DNA from: Gemmatimonadota bacterium
GTDB lineage: Bacteria > Gemmatimonadota > Gemmatimonadetes > Gemmatimonadales > GWC2-71-9
Direction: 5' to 3'
Assembly (NCBI GenBank): GCA_040388535.1
Contig: JAZKBR010000002.1
Coordinates: 1,148,838 to 1,212,837, forward strand
Length of the DNA stretch: 64,000 nucleotides
Below the pieces are notes generated by a model that saw only the letters and a list, made by a program, of their open reading frames with translations, had not been told where the DNA came from and ran no database searches. How positions within the stretch are numbered: the first letter of the stretch is position 1; the number at the start of each line of letters is the position of its first letter. This document shows positions 1 to 9,964 of this stretch, piece after piece. Made by a program: the position numbers and the translations under genes.

Positions 1-1431
1 CTCGCCCTCTACGACCTGATCTGGAAGCGCACCGTCGCGTCGCAGATGAAGGACGCGAAGAAGACCTCGACCACCGCCGAAATCGCGGTGATGAACGCGA
101 CCTTCCGTGCCAGCGGCTTGCGCACCGATTTCGCCGGCTTCCTTCGCGCCTACGTCGAAGGCTCCGACGACCCGGAAGCGGCGCTCGAAGATCGCGACAC
201 ACCGCTGCCGCCGCTGAAGAGTGGCGACACGCCGAAGTGTTCCGCGCTCGAACCGGTTGGCCACGAGACCAAGCCGCCCGCGCGCTTCACCGAAGCGTCG
301 CTGGTGAAGGCGCTCGAAGAGAACGGCGTCGGTCGTCCGTCAACGTACGCGTCCATCATCGGCACCATCGTCGATCGCGGCTATGTCGTGCGCCAGGGCC
401 AGGCTCTGGTCCCCACGTTCACGGCCTTCGCGGTCACCGACCTGCTGATTCGCCACTTCGGCCACCTGGTCGACGTGGAGTTCACCAAGGGAATGGAAGA
501 CCGCCTCGACGAGATCTCCGAAGGGCAGCGCGATATGCTCGCCTACCTCAAGGAGTTCTACCTTGGTGAGGAAGGCCTCCAGCAGCAGACCGCCAATGGC
601 GAGCGCGACATCAAGCCGAACGAGGCGCGTCAGGTCGCCATCGACGGCCTCGGCGCCACCGTGCGCATCGGTCGCTTCGGGCCGTATGTCGAGCGCGAAG
701 GTGATGAGCCGCTACGCGCCTCGCTCCCGAAGGATGCCACGCCCGCCGATCTCGATCCGGAGCGCGTCGAAGCATTGCTCCGTCAGCGCGCCGAAGGGCC
801 CGCGTCGGTCGGCACCCATCCGGAGAGTGGCGAAGCGATCTACGTGCTCGATGGCCAATACGGCCCGTACGTGCAGCTCGGTCAGCAGGAAGAGGGAAGC
901 AAGGTCAAGCCGAAGCGCTCGTCTCTCCCCAAGGGTGTGAAGCCCGATGCGGTGACACTCGAGATGGCGATCGGCCTGCTCTCGTTGCCGCGCCTCCTCG
1001 GTGAGCATCCCGAGAGCAAGCGCCCGGTGAAGGCCGGCCTCGGTCGCTTCGGTCCGTACATCCTGCACGATCTCGGCAAGGGTGAAGTCGAGTTCCGCTC
1101 GCTCAAGGCCGGTGATGATGTGCTCACCGTGCAACTCGATCGCGCGGTGGCATTGCTCGCGGAGCCGAAGGCCGCACGTCGCGGGCGCGGCGCGAATGCC
1201 ACGCCGCTGCGCGAGATCGGCGCGCATCCGTCCGATGGCAAGCCGGTGCAGCTCTTCGATGGCAAGTATGGTCCGTACGTGAAGCACGGCGAGCTCAACG
1301 CCTCGGTCCCTAAGGGAACTGATCCGATGACCTTCCCGCTCGAGTCGGCCGTCGCACTGCTCGCCGACAAGGGGAAGGCGCCCAAGGCGAAGCGGGGCGC
1401 AGCGGGCAAGCGGCGCTCCGTCACATCGTGA
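1..1431 (+). CDS. topA: DNA topoisomerase I, C-terminal part (5' end outside window)
   Basis: The reading frame is open from base 1, so this is the C-terminal 476 residues of type IA topoisomerase, which relaxes negative supercoils. The stretch ARFTEASLVKALEENGVGRP followed by STYASI is the conserved block of the central gate region. The rest carries at least four copies of the topoisomerase C-terminal repeat, recognisable by GRFGPYV, GQYGPYVQLG, GRFGPYILHD and GKYGPYVKHG, ending in a basic Lys/Arg tail that probably contacts DNA. The catalytic Tyr and Toprim domain lie upstream of the window. The stop codon overlaps the GTG start of trmFO, which argues for translational coupling. No frameshift is seen. 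Confidence 0.95.
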   Translation, partial: LALYDLIWKRTVASQMKDAKKTSTTAEIAVMNATFRASGLRTDFAGFLRAYVEGSDDPEAALEDRDTPLPPLKSGDTPKCSALEPVGHETKPPARFTEASLVKALEENGVGRPSTYASIIGTIVDRGYVVRQGQALVPTFTAFAVTDLLIRHFGHLVDVEFTKGMEDRLDEISEGQRDMLAYLKEFYLGEEGLQQQTANGERDIKPNEARQVAIDGLGATVRIGRFGPYVEREGDEPLRASLPKDATPADLDPERVEALLRQRAEGPASVGTHPESGEAIYVLDGQYGPYVQLGQQEEGSKVKPKRSSLPKGVKPDAVTLEMAIGLLSLPRLLGEHPESKRPVKAGLGRFGPYILHDLGKGEVEFRSLKAGDDVLTVQLDRAVALLAEPKAARRGRGANATPLREIGAHPSDGKPVQLFDGKYGPYVKHGELNASVPKGTDPMTFPLESAVALLADKGKAPKAKRGAAGKRRSVTS

Positions 1432-2738
1432 GCGGCACCACCCGCCACGCCACGGTGGTTGGCGGCGGACTCGCAGGATCCGAAGCCGCCTGGGCGCTCG
1501 CCGAGCGCGGCATCAGCGTCACGCTGGTCGAGATGCGCCCGGTTGTGAAGACCCAGGCGCACCAGACCGACCGGATCGGCGAACTCGTCTGCAGCAACTC
1601 CTTCAAGTCAGTCGAACTCGAGAACGCGCACGGGCTGCTCAAGGCCGAGCTGCGTGACTTGGGCTCCATCCTGCTGCCGATCGCCGATCTCGCCCGCGTG
1701 CCGGGTGGTGCGGCGCTCGCCGTCGATCGCGAAGTCTTCTCCACGCTCGTCAACGAGAAGATCCAGTCGCATCCGCTGATCACCATCGCGCGTGAAGAGT
1801 CGGTCGCGCTGCCATCGCCGGGCATCGTCGCCACCGGCCCGCTGACGAGCGACGCGCTCGCCGCTGCGATCGCCGAGCGCCTCGGCACCGGCGCCCTCGC
1901 CTTCTACGATGCCATCGCGCCGATCATGAGTGCCGAATCGCTCGACATGGACGTGCTCTACGCCAAGTCGCGCTGGGGCAAGGGCGACGGCGATGACTAT
2001 CTCAACGCGCCGATGGACAAGGAGCAGTACGAGGCCTTCATCGACGCCCTCACTGCGGCCGATCAGTTCCACGGCCACGAGTTCGATGCGGTGCCGTACT
2101 TCGAAGGGTGCCTGCCGGTGGAGGAGATGGCGAAGCGTGGCCGCGAGACGCTGCGCTTCGGCCCGATGAAGCCGATCGGCCTGCATCACCCGGTGACGAA
2201 CCTCGAGCCCTACGCGGCCGTGCAGCTCCGCCGCGAAGACAAGGCCGCGCAGATGTGGAACCTCGTCGGCTTCCAGACCCGCTTGCGCATTCCCGAACAG
2301 ATTCGCGTGCTGCGGAGCATTCCGGGATTGGCCAACGCCGAGTTCCTGCGCTACGGCTCCATCCATCGCAACTCGTACATCAACTCGCCCGGATCGCTGG
2401 GGCCATCGTTGCAGGCACGCGATGGCGCGCCGCTCTTCTTCGCGGGGCAGCTGACTGGTGTGGAGGGGTACACCGAGTCGCTCGGCACCGGCCTCCTCGC
2501 GGGAATCAACCTCGCGCGAGTGATGAATGGCGAAGCAGTGGTGGCGCCACCGCCGACCACGATGCTCGGCGCGCTGTTGCGCTACTTGCGCGAGGCCGAC
2601 CCGAAGCACTTCCAGCCGATGAATGCGAACTTCGGCCTGGTGGAGCCGCTCGAGGGGCGCGTCAAGAAGGATCAGAAGAAGGCGTTGCTGGTGGAGCGCG
2701 CACGGCGCGATTTCGCGGCGTGGCGAGCAACGGTGTGA
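1428..2738 (+). CDS. trmFO: Folate-dependent tRNA (uracil-5-)-methyltransferase TrmFO
   Basis: 436 residues, normal for TrmFO, which makes m5U54 in the tRNA T-loop using methylenetetrahydrofolate and FAD. The N-terminus has the FAD dinucleotide fold (VVGGGLAGSEAAWALAERG, then VEMRP). CSNSFKSVELENAHGLLKAE and the C-terminal YTESLGTGLLAGINLAR block are family hallmarks. Translation starts at a GTG overlapping the topA stop (GTGA), and the stop overlaps the GTG of xerC in the same way. The topA-trmFO-xerC order is found in several phyla, including Firmicutes. Cytoplasmic enzyme. Confidence 0.96.
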   Translation: MSGTTRHATVVGGGLAGSEAAWALAERGISVTLVEMRPVVKTQAHQTDRIGELVCSNSFKSVELENAHGLLKAELRDLGSILLPIADLARVPGGAALAVDREVFSTLVNEKIQSHPLITIAREESVALPSPGIVATGPLTSDALAAAIAERLGTGALAFYDAIAPIMSAESLDMDVLYAKSRWGKGDGDDYLNAPMDKEQYEAFIDALTAADQFHGHEFDAVPYFEGCLPVEEMAKRGRETLRFGPMKPIGLHHPVTNLEPYAAVQLRREDKAAQMWNLVGFQTRLRIPEQIRVLRSIPGLANAEFLRYGSIHRNSYINSPGSLGPSLQARDGAPLFFAGQLTGVEGYTESLGTGLLAGINLARVMNGEAVVAPPPTTMLGALLRYLREADPKHFQPMNANFGLVEPLEGRVKKDQKKALLVERARRDFAAWRATV

Positions 2739-3649
2739 CGCGCGAGCGGATCACCGAATTCCTCACCCACCTCGAGAAGGCGCGCGACAACTCGCCCCAC
2801 ACCATCTCGGCCTATCGCCGCGACCTCGACGCCTTCGCCGACTTTCTCGACCGGCGGCACGGTGGCGCCACCTGGAGCTTCACCACCGTCGACCGACTCG
2901 CGCTGCGCGGCTTCCTCGCCGAGATGGATCGGCGCGGGCTGGCGAAGCGGAGCGCGGCGCGGACGTTGTCGGCGGTGCGGTCGTTCTACAAGTGGCTGCA
3001 CGTGCATCACGACGTCGATATCCCGGCAATCCGCGCGGCGCGGTTGCCGCGACTCGAAAAGCGTCTGCCGACCTACCTCCTCACCGAGCAGGTCACGGCG
3101 CTTTTCAAGGTCGCCGAGGGGCTCGCCGAGACGGGAGAGGTCGATGCGATGCGCGACCTCGCGATGCTGGAGCTCTTCTATTCGTCGGGGCTCCGTCTCT
3201 CGGAATTGCGGATGCTCGACGTCGGCAACCTCGATCTGCTGAGTGACCAGGTGAAGGTGCTGGGGAAGGGGCGGAAGGAGCGGATCGTCCCGGTGGGGAC
3301 CCGGGCGTCGATTGCGCTCCGGAAGTACCTTCAGGCGAGGGAGCCGCTGGCGGGGCTGCCGGGGGCCGAGCGGCGGGCGGTCTTCATTGGCCGTCGCGGC
3401 AAGCGGCTCAGTGCGGTCACCGTCCAGCGACGGATGCACAAGCTCTACGATGCCATTGGCGCCAAGGAGATGCGCACCCACTCGATGCGCCACACCTTCG
3501 CGACGCACCTGCTCGATGCCGGAGCAGATTTGCGGGCGGTGCAGGAGCTGTTGGGGCATGCATCGTTGAGCACGACGCAGATCTACACGCATACGAGTGT
3601 CGAGCGGCTGAAGCAGGTGTATCGGGATGCGCATCCGAGGGCGAAGTAA
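2735..3649 (+). CDS. xerC: Tyrosine recombinase XerC
   Basis: 304 residues. XerC with XerD resolves chromosome dimers at dif. An N-terminal SAM-like core-binding domain (residues 1-95) precedes the catalytic domain. The active-site set is complete: Arg154 (SGLRLSEL), Lys178 (GKGRKERIVP), His249 and Arg252 (HSMRHTFATH), His275 (LLGHASL) and nucleophile Tyr284 (TQIYTH). The start is the GTG overlapping the trmFO stop; an upstream in-frame extension exists but would run deep inside trmFO. The chromosomal operon context favours a housekeeping XerC over a phage or integron integrase. Confidence 0.93.
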   Translation: MTRERITEFLTHLEKARDNSPHTISAYRRDLDAFADFLDRRHGGATWSFTTVDRLALRGFLAEMDRRGLAKRSAARTLSAVRSFYKWLHVHHDVDIPAIRAARLPRLEKRLPTYLLTEQVTALFKVAEGLAETGEVDAMRDLAMLELFYSSGLRLSELRMLDVGNLDLLSDQVKVLGKGRKERIVPVGTRASIALRKYLQAREPLAGLPGAERRAVFIGRRGKRLSAVTVQRRMHKLYDAIGAKEMRTHSMRHTFATHLLDAGADLRAVQELLGHASLSTTQIYTHTSVERLKQVYRDAHPRAK

Positions 3650-3659
3650 CCGATTCATC

Positions 3660-3778
3660 GTGATGCCCGGGCCGAGACCGGTGGTGCCGCGCTTGCGCGG
3701 CACCGGTCTCTCCGAATAATCGAAGCTCTGGCTCCCCGTTTCGCGAGCACCGGTGCCGCGCAAGCGCGGCACCACCAT
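3660..3778. repeat. Two palindromes of the GTGCCGCGC family between xerC and hslV
   Basis: Two hairpins lie in the xerC-hslV spacer in opposite orientation. The first (about 3683-3714) pairs GTGCCGCGC with GCGCGGCAC around a TT loop and is lengthened by GAGACCGG and CCGGTCTC arms. The second (about 3750-3776) has the same arms around AA. No T-run follows, so they resemble REP-type elements more than intrinsic terminators. Similar copies occur near 18290 and 37385, and a sequence variant near 27340. Confidence 0.75.
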
Positions 3779-3797
3779 CGAACGAGGCAGGATCGCA

Positions 3798-4336
3798 ATG
3801 AGCGTTGAATTCCACGGCACCACCATCCTCGCCGTCCGCAAGAACGGCCGCGTCGCCCTCGGCGGCGACGGCCAGGTCAGCATCGGCGACACCATCATGA
3901 AGTCGCAGGCGACCAAGGTGCGCGCGCTCAAGGGCGGTCGCATCCTCGCCGGCTTCGCCGGGTCGGTTGCCGATGCGCTGACACTCTTCGAGCGCTTTGA
4001 GGAAAAGTTCGATCGCTACCCCGGCAACCTCACGCGGGCCGCGACCGAACTCGCGAAGGACTGGCGTGGCGATCGCTACCTGCGCCGGCTCGAGGCGCTG
4101 CTGATCGTCGCCGACATCGATCACGTCTTCCTGCTCAGCGGCACCGGCGAGCTGATCGAGCCCGATGATGGCGTGCTGGGCATTGGCTCCGGCGGCACCT
4201 TCGCACTCGCTGCCGCGCGCGCGTTGCTGCCCGATGAGCGCCTCAGTGCCAAGGAGATCGTCCAGCGTTCGCTCGAGATCGCTGCCGACATCTGCGTCTA
4301 CACCAATCGTCACCTGACCGTGCTGGAGTTGCCCGC

Positions 4337-4340
<4 letters not shown>
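3798..4340 (+). CDS. hslV: ATP-dependent protease peptidase subunit HslV (ClpQ)
   Basis: 180 residues. HslV is the N-terminal-threonine peptidase that forms a double hexameric ring capped by HslU. The catalytic Thr is expected at residue 8 in HGTTILAV, so seven residues (MSVEFHG) must be removed to expose it; many HslV proteins carry only Met before this Thr. [13 protein letters not shown] and the [14 protein letters not shown] block are typical. The ATG at 3798 is chosen because the upstream in-frame ATG at 3753 lies inside the palindromic repeat. The stop overlaps the TTG start of hslU. Confidence 0.95.
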
Positions 4341-5731
<1,391 letters not shown>

Positions 5732-5936
5732 CGATGGGCGATGGGCGATGGGCGATGGGGGAGTTGTCACCCTGAGCGAAGCGAGGGGGCGAAGCTCACC
5801 CGAGGATTGTCACCCTGAGCGAAGTGAGAGGGCGAAGCTCACCCGAGGATTGTCACCCTGAGCGCAGCGAGGGGGCGGAGTGTGGAGCCGACGCGATGCC
5901 TTGCCCCCTCACTTCGTTCAGGGTGACACCCCCGGA
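5732..5936. repeat. Repeat-filled spacer: 7-bp tandem repeat and CACCCTGAGCG elements
   Basis: Directly after the hslU stop, CGATGGG is repeated four times (5734-5761). Then come three direct copies of the unit CACCCTGAGCGAAGCGAGGG (starting near 5767, 5809 and 5851) and one inverted copy (near 5903-5927), so the outer copies can fold together. The inverted arrangement could act as a bidirectional transcription stop, but there is no T-run. No gene is visible here. Confidence 0.85.
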
Positions 5937-5990
5937 ACCAAAGCCCAACGCTAGTCGTATATTGCCAACACTCGATTTCCGGATCTCCTG

Positions 5991-6638
5991 ATGTCTCACG
6001 CACGACGCGATTTCCTGGGCAAACTGGTGGCCGGCAGCGCGCTCGCGGCCACCGGTGGCGCCTTTGCCCCGCTCTCGGCCTCGGCCCCGCCGGAACAGAA
6101 GCTCACCCCCGTGAGCACCGACTGGGACATGTCCTGGACCGACCGCGTCAACGGCAAGATACGCGCAGTCTTCGACATCCCGCAGGTCGGCGAAGAGATG
6201 GCCTTTTCTCGCGCGACCGGCTGGCGCTCCGACGCGATGGCAGTCTACGGCATCAAGGCCGAAGAGGCCTCACTGGTGATGGTCTTCCGGCATATGGCGA
6301 TTCCGCTGGTGATGAACGACGCCTACTGGGAGCGGTTCAAGATTGGCGAGGAACTCAAGATGGGGCAGGGGCGCGACAGCGGCGCCTACTACACCACCAA
6401 TCCGATCGGCACCGCGAACTTCGCATCGTTCCTCGCGAGTGGTGGCGTGGTGCTCGGCTGCAATCGCGCCTTCTCGATGGTTGTGGCGAAGTTCCGCCGG
6501 GCCGACAACTCCACGCGCGACGAAGCGACGGCCGCGGCAAAGCAGTTCCTCATTCCCGGCGTGATCCTGCAACCGACCGGCTTGTTTGCTGTGGTTGCGG
6601 CGCAGCAGGCCGGATGCGGGTATGTCAGCACGACCTGA
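5991..6638 (+). CDS. Tat-exported DsrE-like protein
   Basis: 215 residues. The N-terminus has a twin-arginine motif (ARRDFLGKL) and a hydrophobic stretch ending near ASA, so export by Tat to the periplasm is likely. The mature part has MVFRHMAIPLVMNDAYWERF, GVVLGCNRAF and a final block with LFAVVAAQQAGCGYV. This pattern resembles Tat-tagged DsrE/DsrF-like proteins, whose role is unclear outside sulfur relay. Two Cys are present (GVVLGC and QAGCG). A TATATT hexamer lies at 5958-5963 as a possible -10, without a convincing -35. The neighbour at 6684 is co-oriented 45 bases downstream. The DsrE-like label is a family-level guess. Confidence 0.7.
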   Translation: MSHARRDFLGKLVAGSALAATGGAFAPLSASAPPEQKLTPVSTDWDMSWTDRVNGKIRAVFDIPQVGEEMAFSRATGWRSDAMAVYGIKAEEASLVMVFRHMAIPLVMNDAYWERFKIGEELKMGQGRDSGAYYTTNPIGTANFASFLASGGVVLGCNRAFSMVVAKFRRADNSTRDEATAAAKQFLIPGVILQPTGLFAVVAAQQAGCGYVSTT

Positions 6639-6683
6639 TGGACGCAACATGACCTGTTTTCTTTTCCACTTCGAGGAGTCACC

Positions 6684-7361
6684 ATGAACGTCTCGCGCAT
6701 TGCCCTGATGGCTGCCATCGCCTTTGCCGCGGTGTCGCCGCTCGGCGCACAGGATCACGACCCGACGACGGCCGTGAAGGGAACCGGTCTTCCGGCCGGC
6801 TGGATGGTTCGCTTCGACCCCGCGTACCCGGGTCGTCCGACGCCGACGGTGGCCGACGTGAATTTCCGCGTGATGGGCCCGGGCTTCCATCACACCTCTG
6901 GTCCGGCCGGCATCTACTACAAGGAAGCCGACGCCTCCAAGGGCAACTACACCGTCAGCGCCACCTTCGGGCAGCGGAAGAGCTCGCAGCACGAAGCGTA
7001 CGGCCTCTTCATCGGCGGCAAGGACCTCCAGACCGCCACGCAGAACTATCTCTACTTCATCGTGAAGCCGGTCGACGGCACCTTCCTGATCAACCATCGC
7101 ACCTCTGATGGCAAGCCGAAGTCGGTCGTCGCCTACACCGCCTCCGACGCGATCAACAAGGACTCGCCGACCGACGGCTCCGCGACCAACAAGCTCTCGA
7201 TCAAGGTCTCGGGCGATGTCGTGAGCTTCATGGTCAACGACAAGGAAGTGAAGTCGCTGAAGAAGTCGGAGCTCGATGGCGCAAGCACCGATGGCCTGGT
7301 CGGGATGCGGCTGAATCACAACCTCGATCTGCACATCGCCGATTTCGGGGTGAAGCACTAA
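6684..7361 (+). CDS. Secreted concanavalin-like (DUF1080-type) protein
   Basis: 225 residues with a Sec signal peptide (cleavage after LGAQ). The mature sequence reads as a beta-sandwich: GPGFHHTSGPAGIYYKEAD, NYTVSATFGQ, EAYGLFIGGKDL, YLYFIVKPVDGTFLINHRTS, and the closing DGLVGMRLNHNLDLHIADFG. This is the layout of LamG or DUF1080-like concanavalin folds that bind sugars or other ligands. No catalytic residues can be assigned. A GAGGAG Shine-Dalgarno sits just upstream of the ATG. It may be co-transcribed with the Tat protein upstream. Confidence 0.75.
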   Translation: MNVSRIALMAAIAFAAVSPLGAQDHDPTTAVKGTGLPAGWMVRFDPAYPGRPTPTVADVNFRVMGPGFHHTSGPAGIYYKEADASKGNYTVSATFGQRKSSQHEAYGLFIGGKDLQTATQNYLYFIVKPVDGTFLINHRTSDGKPKSVVAYTASDAINKDSPTDGSATNKLSIKVSGDVVSFMVNDKEVKSLKKSELDGASTDGLVGMRLNHNLDLHIADFGVKH

Positions 7362-7659
7362 GCCTGGTGGCTGTCACCCTGAGCGAAGCGAGGGGGCGGA
7401 GTTCTCCTAAAAGGCTGTCATCCTGAGTTGGGAAGGGCTGTCACCCTGAGCGAAGCGAGGGGGCGGAGCCAAGTGCGGAAACGTTGCTCCGCCCCCTCAC
7501 TTCGTTCAGGGTGACAGCTCGCGGGGCCTCCGAAGTCGAATGGGCAGGACAATCGAGTAAACGCACGAACCAGCCGCCCCCCCCGCCAGGAGGGCGGCTG
7601 GTTCGTATCCACGTTAGCTTCAATCAGCAGGCCACAGGCACCCCCTTCCTGAGCGCCGA
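7362..7659. repeat. Repeat-rich spacer with a 15-bp perfect hairpin and a shared 33-bp leader
   Basis: CACCCTGAGCG elements lie near 7374, 7440 and (inverted) 7488-7511, with a diverged copy near 7418. A reversed GGAGGCCCC-type fragment follows (7515-7540). A perfect 15-bp stem (7564-7578 with 7591-7605; arm CGAACCAGCCGCCC) encloses a 12-base loop. Bases 7627-7659 are a 33-bp sequence (starting GCAGGCCACAGGC) that recurs at 9932-9964 and ends directly at the ATG of the next gene. Confidence 0.8.
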
Positions 7660-8874
7660 ATGCACTTCCCGCCGATACCGCGCACACACCATCTCACGGC
7701 GCTCTGCTGCATTGCCTTCGGCGTGATGCGATTGCCTGCCCAACTCGCCGGCCCGCCGCTCCACTACACCGAATCCCTCCGCCTCGACGGCACACAACAT
7801 TCCTTCGTCCCGATCAGTCAGATCGCCGTCGCGCGCGACGGCACCATGGCCGTGTGGCAGATGCAGGATTTCAAGGTCCTCCTCTTCACCGCCGAAGGGC
7901 GCCCGATCGGCTCCTTCGGAAAAGGTGGCGAAGGCCCCGGCGAGTTTCGCGTGGTCGGTGCGAGTGGCTGGGTCGGCGACACGCTGTGGATTCTCGATGC
8001 TCGACTCCATCGCACCACACTGCTCACACCACGTGGTGAGCTGGTTCGCACCTGGACCTGGCCCCCGTCGCTCTACCTCCCCGGACCCAATCCACAAAAT
8101 CTCCCGGACGCGCTCGGTGGCATTGCTCCCGGCGCGATCTTTTCCGACGGCAGTTTCGTACCGCTCCCCGGCATCAGGCTCCCAGCTCGGCGAGCGGCGC
8201 CCTCGACCACCACTCCATCTGATTCGGAAAATGTGGTGCGTGTCTCCGCTCGGGGCGAGTTGAAGGGAGTGCTCGCCCGGATCCCCGTCCTGCGGACACC
8301 CGCCACGTGCGTGCAGAGCTGGCAGGCGGGGGCAGTGAGCGGTGCGATCGCCGCACCCTTCTGCGCCGCACCAACCAAGGCGTTCTCCCCCGATGGTGCG
8401 CGGATCCTGTTCGTGAGGCAGCGCAACGAGACCGGGAAGACAGGTACGTTCAACCTGCTCGTCCTCTCCACGCGAGGCGAGACGCTGCTGCATCGAGACA
8501 TCGCCTATGTCCCGCAACGGATCAGCGACTCCGCCTGGAAGGCCGAGGAGGCCGGGCGGCTTTTCGATCCGCGCCTCGGTCCACCCCCCAAGGCCTACCG
8601 TGATGCGAGGAAGCGCGTCGAACGCCTCGCTACCTATCCACCTGTCCGCCGAGCCATTCTGGGCCGCGATGGCAGCATCTGGCTCGAACTCTTCGGCGAG
8701 TCGCCTGGGCACCGGTGGGCGACGATCGACCCGAAGGATGGCCACGTCATCGGCGTCCTCGACGTGCCGGCGAACGTGACCATCCGCACTGTCGCGCGCG
8801 ACATGCTCTGGGCCAGCTCGGTCGACGAAGATGATGTGCCGAGCGTCGTGGTGCTGAAGGTGAGCGGGGGGTGA
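7660..8874 (+). CDS. Secreted six-bladed beta-propeller protein (subfamily B)
   Basis: 404 residues with a signal peptide (LTALCCIAFGVMRLPAQ). The hallmark GKGGEGPGEF is at about residues 86-95, in the blade 2 turn that marks the 6-bladed/NHL-like propellers abundant in Gemmatimonadota and Bacteroidota. Repeating blade motifs (GDTLWILDARLHRTTLLTPRGE, GRDGSIWLELFGE, RWATIDPKDGHVIGVLDVP) are visible. It resembles the proteins at 34486 and 42314 in its middle block (AFSPDGARILFV) and closing blade. The binding partner is unknown. The ATG directly follows the 33-bp repeat, so no normal Shine-Dalgarno spacing exists. Confidence 0.85.
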   Translation: MHFPPIPRTHHLTALCCIAFGVMRLPAQLAGPPLHYTESLRLDGTQHSFVPISQIAVARDGTMAVWQMQDFKVLLFTAEGRPIGSFGKGGEGPGEFRVVGASGWVGDTLWILDARLHRTTLLTPRGELVRTWTWPPSLYLPGPNPQNLPDALGGIAPGAIFSDGSFVPLPGIRLPARRAAPSTTTPSDSENVVRVSARGELKGVLARIPVLRTPATCVQSWQAGAVSGAIAAPFCAAPTKAFSPDGARILFVRQRNETGKTGTFNLLVLSTRGETLLHRDIAYVPQRISDSAWKAEEAGRLFDPRLGPPPKAYRDARKRVERLATYPPVRRAILGRDGSIWLELFGESPGHRWATIDPKDGHVIGVLDVPANVTIRTVARDMLWASSVDEDDVPSVVVLKVSGG

Positions 8875-8884
8875 GAGGTCGTCG

Positions 8885-9838
8885 CTACGGACCGCCGATC
8901 GGCTGCCTGGCCTCGATCCAGGTATCTCCGGCCAGAACCGAAGCGCTCCTGGCGAGTGCGTCGCGTGACACACTCCCGTTGAAGTATGCGGTAATCGCGA
9001 CTGGACGGATGAATACCGTGCCGGTCTCACTGAACTGAGGCTGGATACACGAAGCGTCCGATCCCGCAGTTCCACGAGGGCTCTTCAGCGTGACCCTGAC
9101 GGCGAGTCCGAGGCCCCGCTGCTGAAGCGCCAAGTGCGACCGCCGAAGCCTGTCAATTCGAGCAGGGACAACTTCGTCGATGAGCTCCGACCAGCGGGCT
9201 CGCTCGTCGCGGACGGCACAGGTGTAGGTCGACTCTCTGTCCAGGAGCAGCAGGTATTCTGTGCCGCTGCCGTTCACGATGGCGACGCTATCGAAGTGGA
9301 TCACTGGCTGAAGCAGCTTCACCAGCTGCATACGATCCTCTGCAGAGACCAGGTTCGATGTCTCTCCGAATATCCGATTCGAGATGGCCTGGTGGTTCTC
9401 CTCGAGAACCTTCGTCGTATCCGCTGCAGGCGAGAGCACAAGGCGAAGCACGCGGCTGGCCTCCGCCGCAGGAGCAACTAGTTGAATGCGGCCATGGTGC
9501 TCCGTCTTGAACCGAATCGATATCGTTCCGCGTGCCGGATCCTTGACCGCGGACTCAACGGTCGCCGGTTCGCTCAGGACATAGCCGGTGCCCATCCAGC
9601 GCTTGCTCCCATTCACAATGGCACTGCCATCGGGGGCGAGTTGGAGAAACGCGGTGGAAAACTGTTCCCCATCGCTCGCTCGCACGGGGAAGGGCGCGAA
9701 GAGAGCCGGGGGAATGCGAAGGGCGTACCCTGAGCCAGGAACAAGGGATGGACCATTCGCCTGGGCGGATGCTTGCCCGACGTATGCGGCAAGCGCGGCA
9801 AAAGCGATTGTCAGGCAGGCTGGCGGCATCTTTCGCAT
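8885..9838 (-). CDS. Secreted protein of unknown function
   Basis: 317 residues read on the minus strand, with a signal peptide (MRKMPPACLTIAFAALAAYV, cleavage near ASA). It is not assigned to a family. The mature part begins with a proline-rich beta-like stretch (YALRIPPALFAPFPVR), has a likely helical middle (DRMQLVKLLQPVIHFDSVAI) and two Cys spaced widely (YTCAVRDERARW and DASCIQPQF) that could form a disulfide. It converges with the propeller at 7660 (10-base gap). The two genes together lie between the two copies of the 33-bp repeat. Confidence 0.7.
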   Translation of the reverse strand: MRKMPPACLTIAFAALAAYVGQASAQANGPSLVPGSGYALRIPPALFAPFPVRASDGEQFSTAFLQLAPDGSAIVNGSKRWMGTGYVLSEPATVESAVKDPARGTISIRFKTEHHGRIQLVAPAAEASRVLRLVLSPAADTTKVLEENHQAISNRIFGETSNLVSAEDRMQLVKLLQPVIHFDSVAIVNGSGTEYLLLLDRESTYTCAVRDERARWSELIDEVVPARIDRLRRSHLALQQRGLGLAVRVTLKSPRGTAGSDASCIQPQFSETGTVFIRPVAITAYFNGSVSRDALARSASVLAGDTWIEARQPIGGP

Positions 9839-9931
9839 GCTTCACCAATGAGTGGTCGCCCGGTTAAATCAGGAAGCGCCAGGTGGCGCGTACCGCTAGA
9901 ACAAAGTTAGCCGAGGGGCTAGCTTCCTCGG

Positions 9932-9964
9932 GCAGGCCACAGGCACCCCCTTCCTGAGCGCCGA
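9932..9964 (+). repeat. Second copy of 33-bp leader repeat
   Basis: Identical over 33 bases to 7627-7659 (starts GCAGGCCACAGGC, ends GAGCGCCGA). Weaker similarity (TAGCTTC) continues about 13 bases upstream. It abuts the TTG start of the next CDS, as copy one abuts an ATG. Confidence 0.85.

Noticed and set aside
2108-2734. N-terminal extension of the xerC frame
   Set aside because: It runs within trmFO in another frame; the GTG at 2735 matches the normal XerC length and the overlap pattern.
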